Shown in pieces: positions 1-6,254 of a stretch of 13,156 nt of DNA. The DNA is taken from the NCBI GenBank assembly GCA_944380625.1, contig CALWIE010000033.1, forward strand, positions 1 through 13,156. Reading direction: 5' to 3'. This DNA is from an uncultured Clostridia bacterium (GTDB lineage Bacteria > Bacillota_A > Clostridia > Oscillospirales > Acutalibacteraceae). Position 1 is the first letter of the stretch, and every line of letters begins with the position of its first letter. The notes below the pieces were generated by a model, which was not told where the DNA came from, did not search any database, and saw nothing but the letters and a program-made list of their open reading frames with translations. The position numbers and the translations under genes are program-made.

Positions 1-450
1 CCCCAGGAGCTGGACGCCGTCACCGAGGCCGGCGCCTGGGGCCCCGCGGGCCGGGGGCTACAGTGCGCGGTGATCGGGGCGGTGCAGGACCCCAAGAACC
101 ACCAAGCGGAGATGGAGCTGAACAAAAAGGCCCGGGGCATGGAGGGGGACCCCTACTACGGGGCGCCCACCATTGTGCTGGTGCTGGCTGACCCCGCCAG
201 GAACACCTGCGTGGAGGACGGGGCCTGTGTGCTCGACACCATGATGCTGGCGGCCCACGCCATCGGCCTCTCTTCCTGCTGGATCCACGGGGAGCGGGAG
301 ATGTTCCAGCTGCCCGAGGGCAAGGCCCTGTTAAGGGAATGGGGCCTGCCCGAGGACCTGCGCGGCGTGGGGAGCCTGGCCCTGGGCTACGGGGACGGCC
401 CCGCCCCCCAGCCCAAGCCCCGCAAGGAGGGCTACGTAAAAAAGGTGTGA
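1..450 (+). CDS. Nitroreductase family protein (C-terminal part, start outside window)
   Basis: The gene is already open at base 1 and ends with TGA at 448-450, giving 149 visible residues. The N-terminus and FMN-binding Arg/Ser region lie upstream of the window. The visible start, PQELDAVTEAGAWGPAGRGLQ without its last residue, resembles the helix and 'AP(S)..(N)LQ' segment of FMN-dependent nitroreductases. Later segments GAPTIVLVLAD, EDGACVLDTMMLAAHAIGLSSCWIH and a C-terminal GYGDGPAPQPKPRK also fit: the family has an invariant 'D..a..qnm.LAA...GLgscwi' helix and a closing 'lGYp...p..K.R' motif. Such proteins are cytoplasmic flavoproteins that reduce nitro compounds, quinones or flavins with NAD(P)H. 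The physiological substrate cannot be read from the sequence. A terminator follows directly, so this is the last gene of its unit. Confidence 0.88.
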   Translation, partial: PQELDAVTEAGAWGPAGRGLQCAVIGAVQDPKNHQAEMELNKKARGMEGDPYYGAPTIVLVLADPARNTCVEDGACVLDTMMLAAHAIGLSSCWIHGEREMFQLPEGKALLREWGLPEDLRGVGSLALGYGDGPAPQPKPRKEGYVKKV

Positions 451-463
451 GATCGGGTAAAAC

Positions 464-489
464 AAGGCGCGGCGCGGCCCGCGCCTTTT
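464..489 (+). terminator. Rho-independent terminator after the nitroreductase gene
   Basis: A 9-bp perfect stem pairs AAGGCGCGG (464-472) with CCGCGCCTT (479-487) around a 6-base loop. It runs into only four T residues (486-489). It lies 13 bases after the nitroreductase stop codon. The stem is strong but the U-tract is short. Confidence 0.65.
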
Positions 490-493
490 CCCT

Positions 494-513
494 GCCCGGG
501 GAATTTCCCGGGC
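494..513. promoter_or_regulatory. 20-bp near-perfect palindrome upstream of the lipoprotein promoter (candidate operator)
   Basis: The left half GCCCGGGGAA (494-503) pairs directly with the right half TTTCCCGGGC (504-513). Nine pairs are Watson-Crick and one is a G-T. There is no loop, which suits a dimeric DNA-binding protein better than an RNA hairpin. It sits between the upstream terminator and the -35 box at 528, where an activator or repressor might bind. It lacks a following T-run, so it is not an obvious second terminator. A regulatory role is inference only. Confidence 0.35.
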
Positions 514-527
514 GAGGCGGGTTTGGC

Positions 528-556
528 TTGTAATTTCGCCGGGGGGACGCTATAAT
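528..556 (+). promoter_or_regulatory. Housekeeping sigma promoter of the solute-binding lipoprotein gene
   Basis: The -35 element is TTGTAA (528-533), the spacer is 17 bp, and the -10 element is a perfect TATAAT (551-556). Transcription would start near 563, leaving a leader of about 55 nt before the chosen start at 619. Confidence 0.8.
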
Positions 557-618
557 AAAGCAACGGCCTTCCCGGAGAAGGCGCCTGCAAGGGAATTCGT
601 CGAAAGGATGTGGAATCC

Positions 619-2031
619 GTGAAGGGTGGATATAAACGGAAGTGGGGGGCGCTCCTTTTGGCGGGGGCCCTGGCCCTGGGGCTTGCCGGCTGCCAGGGAG
701 CCCCTGTCTCCTCACAGGTGAGCGAAAGCCCGAGCCCGTCCCCGGGGGAGGAGCCCCTCGTGCTGGAAAACGACGGCCAGGCGACCCAGATCGTCCTGGG
801 GGAGCTCTTCTACAGTGAGGAGCGCACCCAGGCCCTGGAGGAGATCGCCGCCAAGTACATGGCCGACCACCCTGAGACCCAGGTGGAGGTGCGCACCGTC
901 CAGACCCGGGAGGAGATGGAGGGCCTGGTGGCGTCTGGGGAGCTGGGAATCTGCGAGGTCTTTTGGGAGGACCAGCCCGCCTATGTGGAGCAGGGCTTTT
1001 TGGTGGACATCGACAAGTACGTGGACATCTGGGACGACGTCACCGGCCTGACCCCGGCGGCCCGCCAGGTGATCCGCTCCATGGGCCCGGAGGTGGCCTA
1101 CATCCTCCCGGCAGTGCTGGACCAGGACGTGCTCTACTACCGCAGCGACTGGTTCGAGGCCTATAACGAGGACAAGGAAGACCCCGACGACATGGTCTAT
1201 TGCCGCAGCTGGGCGGACCTGGTTTTGGCGGCGGAGCAGCTGGCGGACAAGGGGGACTGCCTGGTCTTCGGCGGGAAGGACAAGCTGTTGCAGGTGTTCG
1301 ACAGTGTGGTGTGGAGCGCCCTGAGCCTGAGCCCTTCGGCCCACAACTCCGTGGCCTACCTGTGCGACTCCACCCAGCGGGACACCATTTTCGCCCTGGA
1401 TGCTGCCAGCAAGGCGGCGGAACAGTTTAAAGAGGCCCTTTCCGCCGCCGTGCCCCAGGAGTCCCTGGAGTGGACGGAGGACCAGGCGGTGGAGGCCTTT
1501 ATCCAGGGGGACGCGGCGGTGCTCTTGGCCGGGCAGAACCAGTGCCGGCGCATCTTCTCCGCCATGGAGGAGGGCGCGGTGGAAATGGCCCCCTATCCCC
1601 GGGGCCTGATGGGCGTCGGCATCCCCTACCAGGAGTACACGGGCTTTGCCGTGACCAGCGCCGCGGAGAACGAAGGCAACGCGGCGGACTTCCTGTTCTA
1701 CCTCTCGGACCCGGACAACAACACCCACATTGCCCAGGTGTGCTCCCTGCCCCCTCTGCACAAGAAGGCCGCGGAGCTGGAACCCAGCCTGACGGAGACC
1801 CTCTCCGCCAACCTGCGCATGGACACCCGGTCCGACGTGTACACCTACGGCCAGGAGCCCGTCATGTACGGCGCCTGGGAGCCCTTCCAGAGCCTGGGGG
1901 ACCAGGCCCTGCGGGAGTACCTCTCCGGGGAGCTGAGCACCCAGGCCCTCCTGGACCAGTTCGACAGCTACTGGTCCAAGGCCCTCCAGGAGGAGGGGAA
2001 GCTCTGGAAGGCAGAGGAAGAAGACACTTGA
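619..2031 (+). CDS. Extracellular solute-binding lipoprotein (ABC transporter family 1 type), orphan
   Basis: A 470-aa secreted lipoprotein. Residues 5-8 are basic, followed by a hydrophobic stretch and the lipobox LAGC with Cys25 as the lipidation site. A Ser/Pro linker (about 27-45) precedes a periplasmic-binding-protein-like domain. Typical family-1 sugar-binding features are an early 'ALEEIAAKYMADHPETQVEV' segment, DVLYYRSDWFEAY mid-protein, FIQGDAAVLLAGQNQ, and a late GYTGF-like 'EYTGFAVTSAAENEG'. The start is GTG 619, because AAAGGA (603-608) lies 10 bases upstream; an in-frame GTG at 610 is almost on top of that site. No permease or ATPase gene is adjacent, and the gene has its own promoter and terminator. 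It must therefore partner with a transporter encoded elsewhere or act as a sensor. The ligand is unknown; a carbohydrate is the default family expectation. Confidence 0.85.
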   Translation: MKGGYKRKWGALLLAGALALGLAGCQGAPVSSQVSESPSPSPGEEPLVLENDGQATQIVLGELFYSEERTQALEEIAAKYMADHPETQVEVRTVQTREEMEGLVASGELGICEVFWEDQPAYVEQGFLVDIDKYVDIWDDVTGLTPAARQVIRSMGPEVAYILPAVLDQDVLYYRSDWFEAYNEDKEDPDDMVYCRSWADLVLAAEQLADKGDCLVFGGKDKLLQVFDSVVWSALSLSPSAHNSVAYLCDSTQRDTIFALDAASKAAEQFKEALSAAVPQESLEWTEDQAVEAFIQGDAAVLLAGQNQCRRIFSAMEEGAVEMAPYPRGLMGVGIPYQEYTGFAVTSAAENEGNAADFLFYLSDPDNNTHIAQVCSLPPLHKKAAELEPSLTETLSANLRMDTRSDVYTYGQEPVMYGAWEPFQSLGDQALREYLSGELSTQALLDQFDSYWSKALQEEGKLWKAEEEDT

Positions 2032-2043
2032 AACAGGCCCCGA

Positions 2044-2078
2044 AAAGCCCTGCCGGGCACCCCGGCGGGGCTTTCTCT
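2044..2078 (+). terminator. Terminator after the lipoprotein gene
   Basis: A 14-bp stem pairs AAAGCCCTGCCGGG (2044-2057) with CCCGGCGGGGCTTT (2061-2074), with one T-G wobble and a 3-base CAC loop. An interrupted pyrimidine tract (TTTCTCT) follows. It lies 12 bases past the stop and separates this gene from the thyX promoter. Confidence 0.85.
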
Positions 2079-2087
2079 ATCTGCCCC

Positions 2088-2116
2088 TTGTAGGATGGCG
2101 GAAAATTTGCTATAAT
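2088..2116 (+). promoter_or_regulatory. Promoter of the thyX operon
   Basis: The -35 is TTGTAG (2088-2093), the spacer is 17 bp, and the -10 is a perfect TATAAT (2111-2116). It lies just after the preceding terminator and about 40 bases before the thyX ATG. It is the only clear promoter I find ahead of the seven genes up to 7484. Confidence 0.8.
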
Positions 2117-2157
2117 AACTTGGATTATGAGATTTTCCCAAGGAAAGGGTGTTTTTC

Positions 2158-2916
2158 ATGCAGGTAAAGCTCCTTGCCTATACGCCGGAGCCGGAGAAGA
2201 CCGTGGCCTGCGCCGCCAAGCTCTGTTACGCCGCCGCGGACATCGACACGGTCTACGAGGGCCTCACCGAGGAGAAGACAGCCTCCTTTTTGGAGATGCT
2301 CCGGTCCATCGGCCACGAGAGCCCCATCGAGCACTGCAGCTTCACCTTCGGCATCGAAGGGGTGTCCCGGTCCCTTCTGGCCCAGATCACCCGCCACCGG
2401 ATCGCCTCCTTCAGCGTCAAGAGCCAGCGCTACGTCAAAGAGGACGGCTTCCAGTTTGTGCTGCCCCCGGAGATCGAAAAGCTCCCCGAGGCCAAGGAGG
2501 AGTTCCTCCGGGCCATGGAGGAGGACGTCCGCCACTATGAGCGCCTGACCGCCCTGCTGCAAGAGCGCCACAAGCAGGAGCTTTTGGCCGCCGGGGAGAC
2601 GGAGAAGGCCGCCGCCCGCAAGGCGGAGAAAATGGCCATCGAGGACGCCCGGTTCGTGCTGCCCAACGCCTGCTGCACCAAGATGATCTGCACCATGAAC
2701 GCCCGGTCCCTTCTCAACTTCTTCTCCCACCGGTGCTGCAACCGGGCCCAGTGGGAGATCCGGGAGCTGGCCACCCAGATGCTCAAAGAGGTGCGGGCCG
2801 TGGCGCCCCACCTGTTCGGCCAGGCGGGCCCGCCCTGCTTGCGGGGAAACTGCCCCGAGGGGAAGATGTCCTGCGGGAAGATGGGAGAAGTGCGGGAAAA
2901 ATTCCAGGCGCTGTAA
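2158..2916 (+). CDS. thyX: Flavin-dependent thymidylate synthase ThyX
   Basis: ThyX makes dTMP from dUMP using 5,10-methylene-THF as carbon donor and NAD(P)H through FAD, and replaces ThyA. The 252-aa protein carries the diagnostic RHRX7S motif at residues 79-89 (RHR 79-81, Ser89), within ITRHRIASFSVKSQRYV. The second conserved block, LPNACCTKMICTMNARSLLNF followed by HRCCNRAQWEIR, is the typical C-terminal substrate/FAD region. The ATG at 2158 is chosen because AAGGAAAGG (2140-2148) is 9 bases upstream; an in-frame GTG at 2149 overlaps that site. The C-terminus has an extra Cys cluster (Cys227, 232, 239; C-x4-C-x6-C), which I recall from other Firmicute ThyX proteins. It is the first gene of the operon, just ahead of a thymidylate kinase homologue. 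Confidence 0.96.
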   Translation: MQVKLLAYTPEPEKTVACAAKLCYAAADIDTVYEGLTEEKTASFLEMLRSIGHESPIEHCSFTFGIEGVSRSLLAQITRHRIASFSVKSQRYVKEDGFQFVLPPEIEKLPEAKEEFLRAMEEDVRHYERLTALLQERHKQELLAAGETEKAAARKAEKMAIEDARFVLPNACCTKMICTMNARSLLNFFSHRCCNRAQWEIRELATQMLKEVRAVAPHLFGQAGPPCLRGNCPEGKMSCGKMGEVREKFQAL

Positions 2917-2960
2917 AAGAAAGGGGCCTTTGCCCCATACTACAAGGAGGGCGAGACGCC

Positions 2961-3632
2961 ATGAGCTTGGTGGTCCTAGAGGGCTTGGACGGCAGAGGCA
3001 AGGGCACCCAGACCCAGCTTTTGTTCGAGGCCCTAAAAAAGCGGCAGGTCCCGGCGCGGAAAGTCACCTTTCCCGACTACCAGTCCCCCTCTTCGGCCCT
3101 GGTGAAGATGTACCTGGGCGGGGAGTTCGGAAAGGACCCCGGGGATGTGAACGCCTGGGCCGCCAGCACCTTTTACGCGGTGGACCGGTACGCCGGCTTC
3201 CAAAAGGACTGGGGGGAGGCCTACCGCCGGGGGGAGCTTATCCTCTGCGACCGGTACGCCACCTCCAACATGGTGTACCAGATGGGGAAGCTCCCCCGGG
3301 AGCAGTGGGGGGAGTACCTCTGCTGGGTGGAGGATTTGGAGTATAAAAAGCTGGGCATCCCCCGGCCGGATTTGGTCCTCTATTTGGACATGCCCATCGA
3401 GGCGTCTCAAAAGCTCCTGCTCTCCCGCTACCACGGGGACGGGGGCAAAAAGGACATCCACGAGAGCCACCTGGAGTTTCTGCGCTCCTGCCGGGAGTGC
3501 GCCCGCTTTGCCGGGGAGAGCCTGGGCTGGAAGGTGATCCCCTGCGCGAAGGGCGGGGAGCCCCTGCCCGTGGAGGACATCCACCGGGCGGTGCTCCAGG
3601 CCGTGGAGCCCCTGCTGGAAAGGAGAGTCTGA
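2961..3632 (+). CDS. Thymidylate kinase-like protein (divergent dTMP kinase)
   Basis: A 223-aa P-loop kinase of the thymidylate kinase superfamily, expected to phosphorylate dTMP to dTDP in the cytoplasm. The N-terminal EGLDGRGKGTQTQ (residues 7-19, Lys14) matches the Tmk 'EG.DG.GK.TQ' loop, except that Lys is followed by Gly-Thr, as in adenylate kinases. The DRY motif lies at 97-99 and a DMP segment follows the strand VLYLDMP. The stretch MYLGGEFGKDPGDVNAWAAS, then FYAVDRY, resembles a Clostridia-specific Tmk-like subfamily rather than the canonical enzyme. The start is ATG 2961, 10 bases after AAGGAGG (2944-2950). It follows thyX by 44 bases, and the context strongly suggests dTTP synthesis. 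A canonical tmk may exist elsewhere, so a broader deoxynucleotide kinase role is possible. I give no symbol for that reason. Confidence 0.85.
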   Translation: MSLVVLEGLDGRGKGTQTQLLFEALKKRQVPARKVTFPDYQSPSSALVKMYLGGEFGKDPGDVNAWAASTFYAVDRYAGFQKDWGEAYRRGELILCDRYATSNMVYQMGKLPREQWGEYLCWVEDLEYKKLGIPRPDLVLYLDMPIEASQKLLLSRYHGDGGKKDIHESHLEFLRSCRECARFAGESLGWKVIPCAKGGEPLPVEDIHRAVLQAVEPLLERRV

Positions 3633-3818
3633 ATGGAAGAGCAAGCGCGCACCCGCACGGTGGTGAAGGAGACCGTGAAAAAGGGCGCCACCTTTGGCAG
3701 CGCCCTGGCCATGGTCATCAGCTACTGCAACTGGCACTCGGTGGGGTGGGCCGCTGTCCACGGCCTGCTCTCTTGGGTGTATGTGATCTACTATGTGATA
3801 CGGTACGGCTTTTCTTAA
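3633..3818 (+). CDS. Small membrane protein, 61 aa, unknown function
   Basis: The ATG follows the preceding stop codon with no gap (TGA 3630-3632, ATG 3633-3635), and AAGGAGA (3620-3626) gives a well-placed ribosome binding site. The first 17 or so residues are polar and charged (EEQARTRTVVKETVKKG). The rest, from FGSALAMVISYC to the end, is hydrophobic and aromatic, with 'HSVGWAAVHGLLSWVYVIYY' as its core and a basic IRYG tail. This suggests one long or two short membrane segments with a cytoplasmic N-terminus. I have an impression that similar short proteins with an 'HS..WA..HG..SW.YV.YY' pattern occur in other bacteria, but I cannot name a characterised member. Its tight coupling to the kinase gene and its ordinary codon use argue that it is real. 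Confidence 0.8.
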   Translation: MEEQARTRTVVKETVKKGATFGSALAMVISYCNWHSVGWAAVHGLLSWVYVIYYVIRYGFS

Positions 3819-3836
3819 TCGAAAGGATGGTTTTCT

Positions 3837-4385
3837 ATGGTGGTTGTTTTTTTGGCGGAAGGCTTTGAAGAGGTGGAGGCCCTGGCCCCGGTGGATATTT
3901 TGCGCCGGGCGGGGGTCACGGTCAAGCTGGCCGGGGTGGCGGGGGCCACGGTCACCGGCTCCCACGGCATCTGCGTGAAGACGGACCTCCCGGCGGAGGA
4001 GGTGGACCCGGCGGGGCTTCAGGCCATGATGCTCCCCGGCGGGCTGCCCGGCACCTTGAACCTGGAGAAGTCCCCGGCGGTGCAGGCCTGCATCGACAGC
4101 TGCGTGGAGCAGGGCAAGCTGGTGGCGGCCATCTGCGCGGCCCCCTCCATCCTGGCCCACAAGGGGCTTTTAAAGGGGAAAAAGGCCACGGCCTTCCCCA
4201 GTTTCCAAAAGGACTTGGAAGAGGGCGGCGCGGTCCTCAGCAGCGCCTATGTGGTGCGGGACGGCCAGTTCCTCACCGGCCGTGGCATGGGGGTGGCCAC
4301 CCAGTTCGGCCTGGCCCTGGCCTCTGCCCTGGCAGGGGAGGAAAAGGCCCGTGAGATCCGCTCCTCCATCCAGTGGGAGGGGTGA
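3837..4385 (+). CDS. DJ-1/PfpI (YajL-like) family protein
   Basis: The 182-aa protein covers a complete DJ-1 domain. The N-terminal AEGFEEVEALAPVDILRRAG closely parallels human DJ-1 and E. coli YajL, with Glu14 at the place of DJ-1 Glu18. The nucleophile elbow AAICAAPSIL places the reactive Cys at residue 100. The later TAFPSFQKDL matches the bacterial YajL 'TGFP' version, which has Phe where human DJ-1 has His126. Family members are cytoplasmic and linked to oxidative or carbonyl stress protection; the exact activity (glyoxalase, deglycase or chaperone) is disputed. The start is ATG 3837, with AAAGGA (3822-3827) 9 bases upstream. The stop overlaps the next gene's GTG by 4 bases, which suggests translational coupling. 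Confidence 0.92.
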   Translation: MVVVFLAEGFEEVEALAPVDILRRAGVTVKLAGVAGATVTGSHGICVKTDLPAEEVDPAGLQAMMLPGGLPGTLNLEKSPAVQACIDSCVEQGKLVAAICAAPSILAHKGLLKGKKATAFPSFQKDLEEGGAVLSSAYVVRDGQFLTGRGMGVATQFGLALASALAGEEKAREIRSSIQWEG

Positions 4386-4960
4386 CCGGGGACAAGGCCG
4401 CCCTGCGCCGGGAGCTTTTGGCAAAGCGGGAGGCCCTCCCCTTCCGGAAGGCCCTGGACAGGGCCATGGAGGAGCAGGTGCGGGCCCTGGACGCCTACCG
4501 GGAGGCCCGGGCGCTGCTCCTCTACCTGAGCAAGGGGTCCGAGCCGGACACCTGGGGCCTTTTGGACCGGGCCCTGGCGGAGGGCCGGCCGGTGTACGCC
4601 CCCCGCTGCCTGGACGGCCGGGGGAACATGGCTTTTTACCGGGTCCCCTCCCGGGAGGGGCTGGTGTTGGGCCGGTTCGGCCTTTGGGAGCCCGATCCCG
4701 CCCGCTGCCCGCCCTGGGAGGGTGGGGCCGGGGCCCTGTGCCTGGTGCCGGGGATCGCCTTCGACCGGGAGGGGTTCCGGCTGGGCTATGGAGTGGGCTA
4801 TTACGACCGCTTCCTGGCGGGATTTTCCGGCAGCTCTCTGGGGCTTTGCTACGAGGGGTTGGTGCAGGACCGCCTGCCCCGGGAGGTTTATGACAGAAAG
4901 GTGGGCCGGCTGGTGACGGAATCCGGCGCGGCGCCCACAGGAAAGGAAGGACGCTTATGA
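4382..4960 (+). CDS. 5-formyltetrahydrofolate cyclo-ligase (MTHFS/YgfA type)
   Basis: This enzyme converts 5-formyl-THF to 5,10-methenyl-THF with ATP, returning stored folate to the one-carbon pool. The 192-aa length is typical. It has an N-terminal KAALRRELLAKREAL helix, a YAPRC strand-turn, and the hallmark VPGIAFDREGFRLGYGVGYYD without its final residue, followed by RFL (GYGVGYYDRF at residues 135-144), which forms the ATP/substrate pocket. The start GTG 4382 gives a GTGA overlap with the DJ-1 stop. No good ribosome binding site is seen, so translation is probably coupled; an in-frame GTG at 4373 is an alternative. The stop overlaps the mltG ATG (ATGA, 4957-4960). Its place in the thyX operon makes sense, since ThyX consumes methylene-THF. 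Confidence 0.93.
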   Translation: MTGDKAALRRELLAKREALPFRKALDRAMEEQVRALDAYREARALLLYLSKGSEPDTWGLLDRALAEGRPVYAPRCLDGRGNMAFYRVPSREGLVLGRFGLWEPDPARCPPWEGGAGALCLVPGIAFDREGFRLGYGVGYYDRFLAGFSGSSLGLCYEGLVQDRLPREVYDRKVGRLVTESGAAPTGKEGRL

Positions 4961-6249
4961 ACCGAAAACAGGATCAGGAGGGCCGCCAGCCGGCGGAGAA
5001 CCGCTCCACAGGGGCCTTTAAGCTGAACGTCGATGAAAAGGACCTGGCCACGGGCAGCCTCGACCTGCGCAAGCGGCAGGCCCAGCCCCGGGCGGAGTTT
5101 GCCACGGGTAAGGCCTATCTGACAGAGAAGGAGCGCAAGGCGGAGGAGAAGGCCCACAAAAAGCGCAACCGGCTCAAGGCCCGGAAAAACCGGCGGATCT
5201 TTACCCTGGTGTGGCTGTGCATGGTGCTGCTGGTGTCCTTCACCCTGGGCAGCTACCTGATCACAGGGGCCAACGACTTCTTCGCGGTAAACCGCAGCGA
5301 AAACCCCGTCTCGGTGACCATCCCGGAAAACGTCACCCGGGAGGAGCTCGCCCAAATCCTCTATGAGGCCAAGGCCATCGACGAGCCCGAATTCTTCACC
5401 CTGTACTGCTCCGTCACCGTAGACGACGGGGAGCTGGAATACTTCCAGCCGGGCACCTACGACCTGGAGGGCAACCTGGACTACCAGGCCATCATCAGCA
5501 CCCTGCAAGGGGGCAACCAGGTCCTGGAAGAGGTCACCGTCACCTTCCCCGAGGGCACCACGGCCCTGGAGGCCGCCGCCCTCCTGGAGGAGAACGAGGT
5601 CTGCTCCCAGGAGGACTTCCTCGCCGCCATCAACTCGGAGGACTTCAACGACTACGACATGATCGGCGAGATCACCAACGCCTCGGAAAAGTACTACAAG
5701 CTGGAGGGCTACCTGTTCCCCGACACCTACAACTTCTACAAGGGGGAGGACCTGGATTCTGTGGTGGGCAAGATGCTCTACAACTTCCAGAACCGGGTGG
5801 AGGACCTTTCCCGGCAGATTGAGGAGTCGGGCATGACCATGGACCAGGTGGTGGTTTTGGCCTCCATCATCCAGCGGGAGGCCGCCAGCCCCCAGGACAT
5901 GTACGATGTGTCCGCCGTGCTCCACAACCGGATGGACTTCGGCGCGGACTACGGCATTTTCCGGCTGGAGTGCGACTCCACCATGTACTACCCCTACAAG
6001 AACGCCGGGGACGTGCCGGAGACGGGCGCCCTCTCCTGGGGGGCCTACGACACCTATGAGATCGAAGGCCTGCCCGCTGGGGCCATCTGCAACCCGGGCC
6101 TGGACGCCATCCGGGCCGCGGTGCTGCCCAACACAGAGGGGGACGCCGCCAGCTATCTGTACTTCTGCCATGCCGCCGACGGCACCGCTTACTACGCCAC
6201 CAATTCCTACGACCACGAGTACAACCTGCAGCTGGCAGGCTTGAGGTGA
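4957..6249 (+). CDS. mltG: Endolytic peptidoglycan transglycosylase MltG (YceG family)
   Basis: A 430-aa type II membrane protein that cleaves nascent glycan strands and helps terminate peptidoglycan synthesis. Residues 1-80 are cytoplasmic, polar and rich in Lys/Glu/Arg, followed by one membrane helix (about 81-105, from RIFTLVWLCMVLLVSF). The extracellular YceG domain has VTIPENVTREELAQIL and VTFPEGTTALEAAALL LysM-like segments. The active-site region is VLASIIQREAASPQDMYDVS, with Glu308 in the position of the conserved catalytic Glu. Then come LECDSTMYYPY and GLPAGAICNPGLDAIRAAVLP, all classic for the family. Gln occupies the site of the first Glu in the usual 'EKE' triplet. ATG 4957 overlaps the upstream stop; AAAGGAAGGA (4941-4950) is a suitable ribosome binding site. 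The stop overlaps a possible GTG of the next gene. Confidence 0.95.
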   Translation: MNRKQDQEGRQPAENRSTGAFKLNVDEKDLATGSLDLRKRQAQPRAEFATGKAYLTEKERKAEEKAHKKRNRLKARKNRRIFTLVWLCMVLLVSFTLGSYLITGANDFFAVNRSENPVSVTIPENVTREELAQILYEAKAIDEPEFFTLYCSVTVDDGELEYFQPGTYDLEGNLDYQAIISTLQGGNQVLEEVTVTFPEGTTALEAAALLEENEVCSQEDFLAAINSEDFNDYDMIGEITNASEKYYKLEGYLFPDTYNFYKGEDLDSVVGKMLYNFQNRVEDLSRQIEESGMTMDQVVVLASIIQREAASPQDMYDVSAVLHNRMDFGADYGIFRLECDSTMYYPYKNAGDVPETGALSWGAYDTYEIEGLPAGAICNPGLDAIRAAVLPNTEGDAASYLYFCHAADGTAYYATNSYDHEYNLQLAGLR

Positions 6250-6254
6250 GCGCC

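Noticed and set aside
712..1761. Open frame of 349 codons on the minus strand, opposite the lipoprotein gene
   Set aside because: Shadow frame rich in His, Gly, Val and Leu with no motif, while the plus strand encodes a convincing lipoprotein.
2134..2146. TTTCC/GGAAA hairpin that could hide the thyX ribosome binding site
   Set aside because: Only a 5-bp AT-containing stem with a 3-base loop; too weak to claim as a regulatory switch.
4888..6216. Open frame of 442 codons on the minus strand, opposite mltG
   Set aside because: It is the antisense shadow of a clear MltG gene in GC-rich DNA; the product is a low-complexity Val/Gly/Leu-rich sequence with no recognisable motif.
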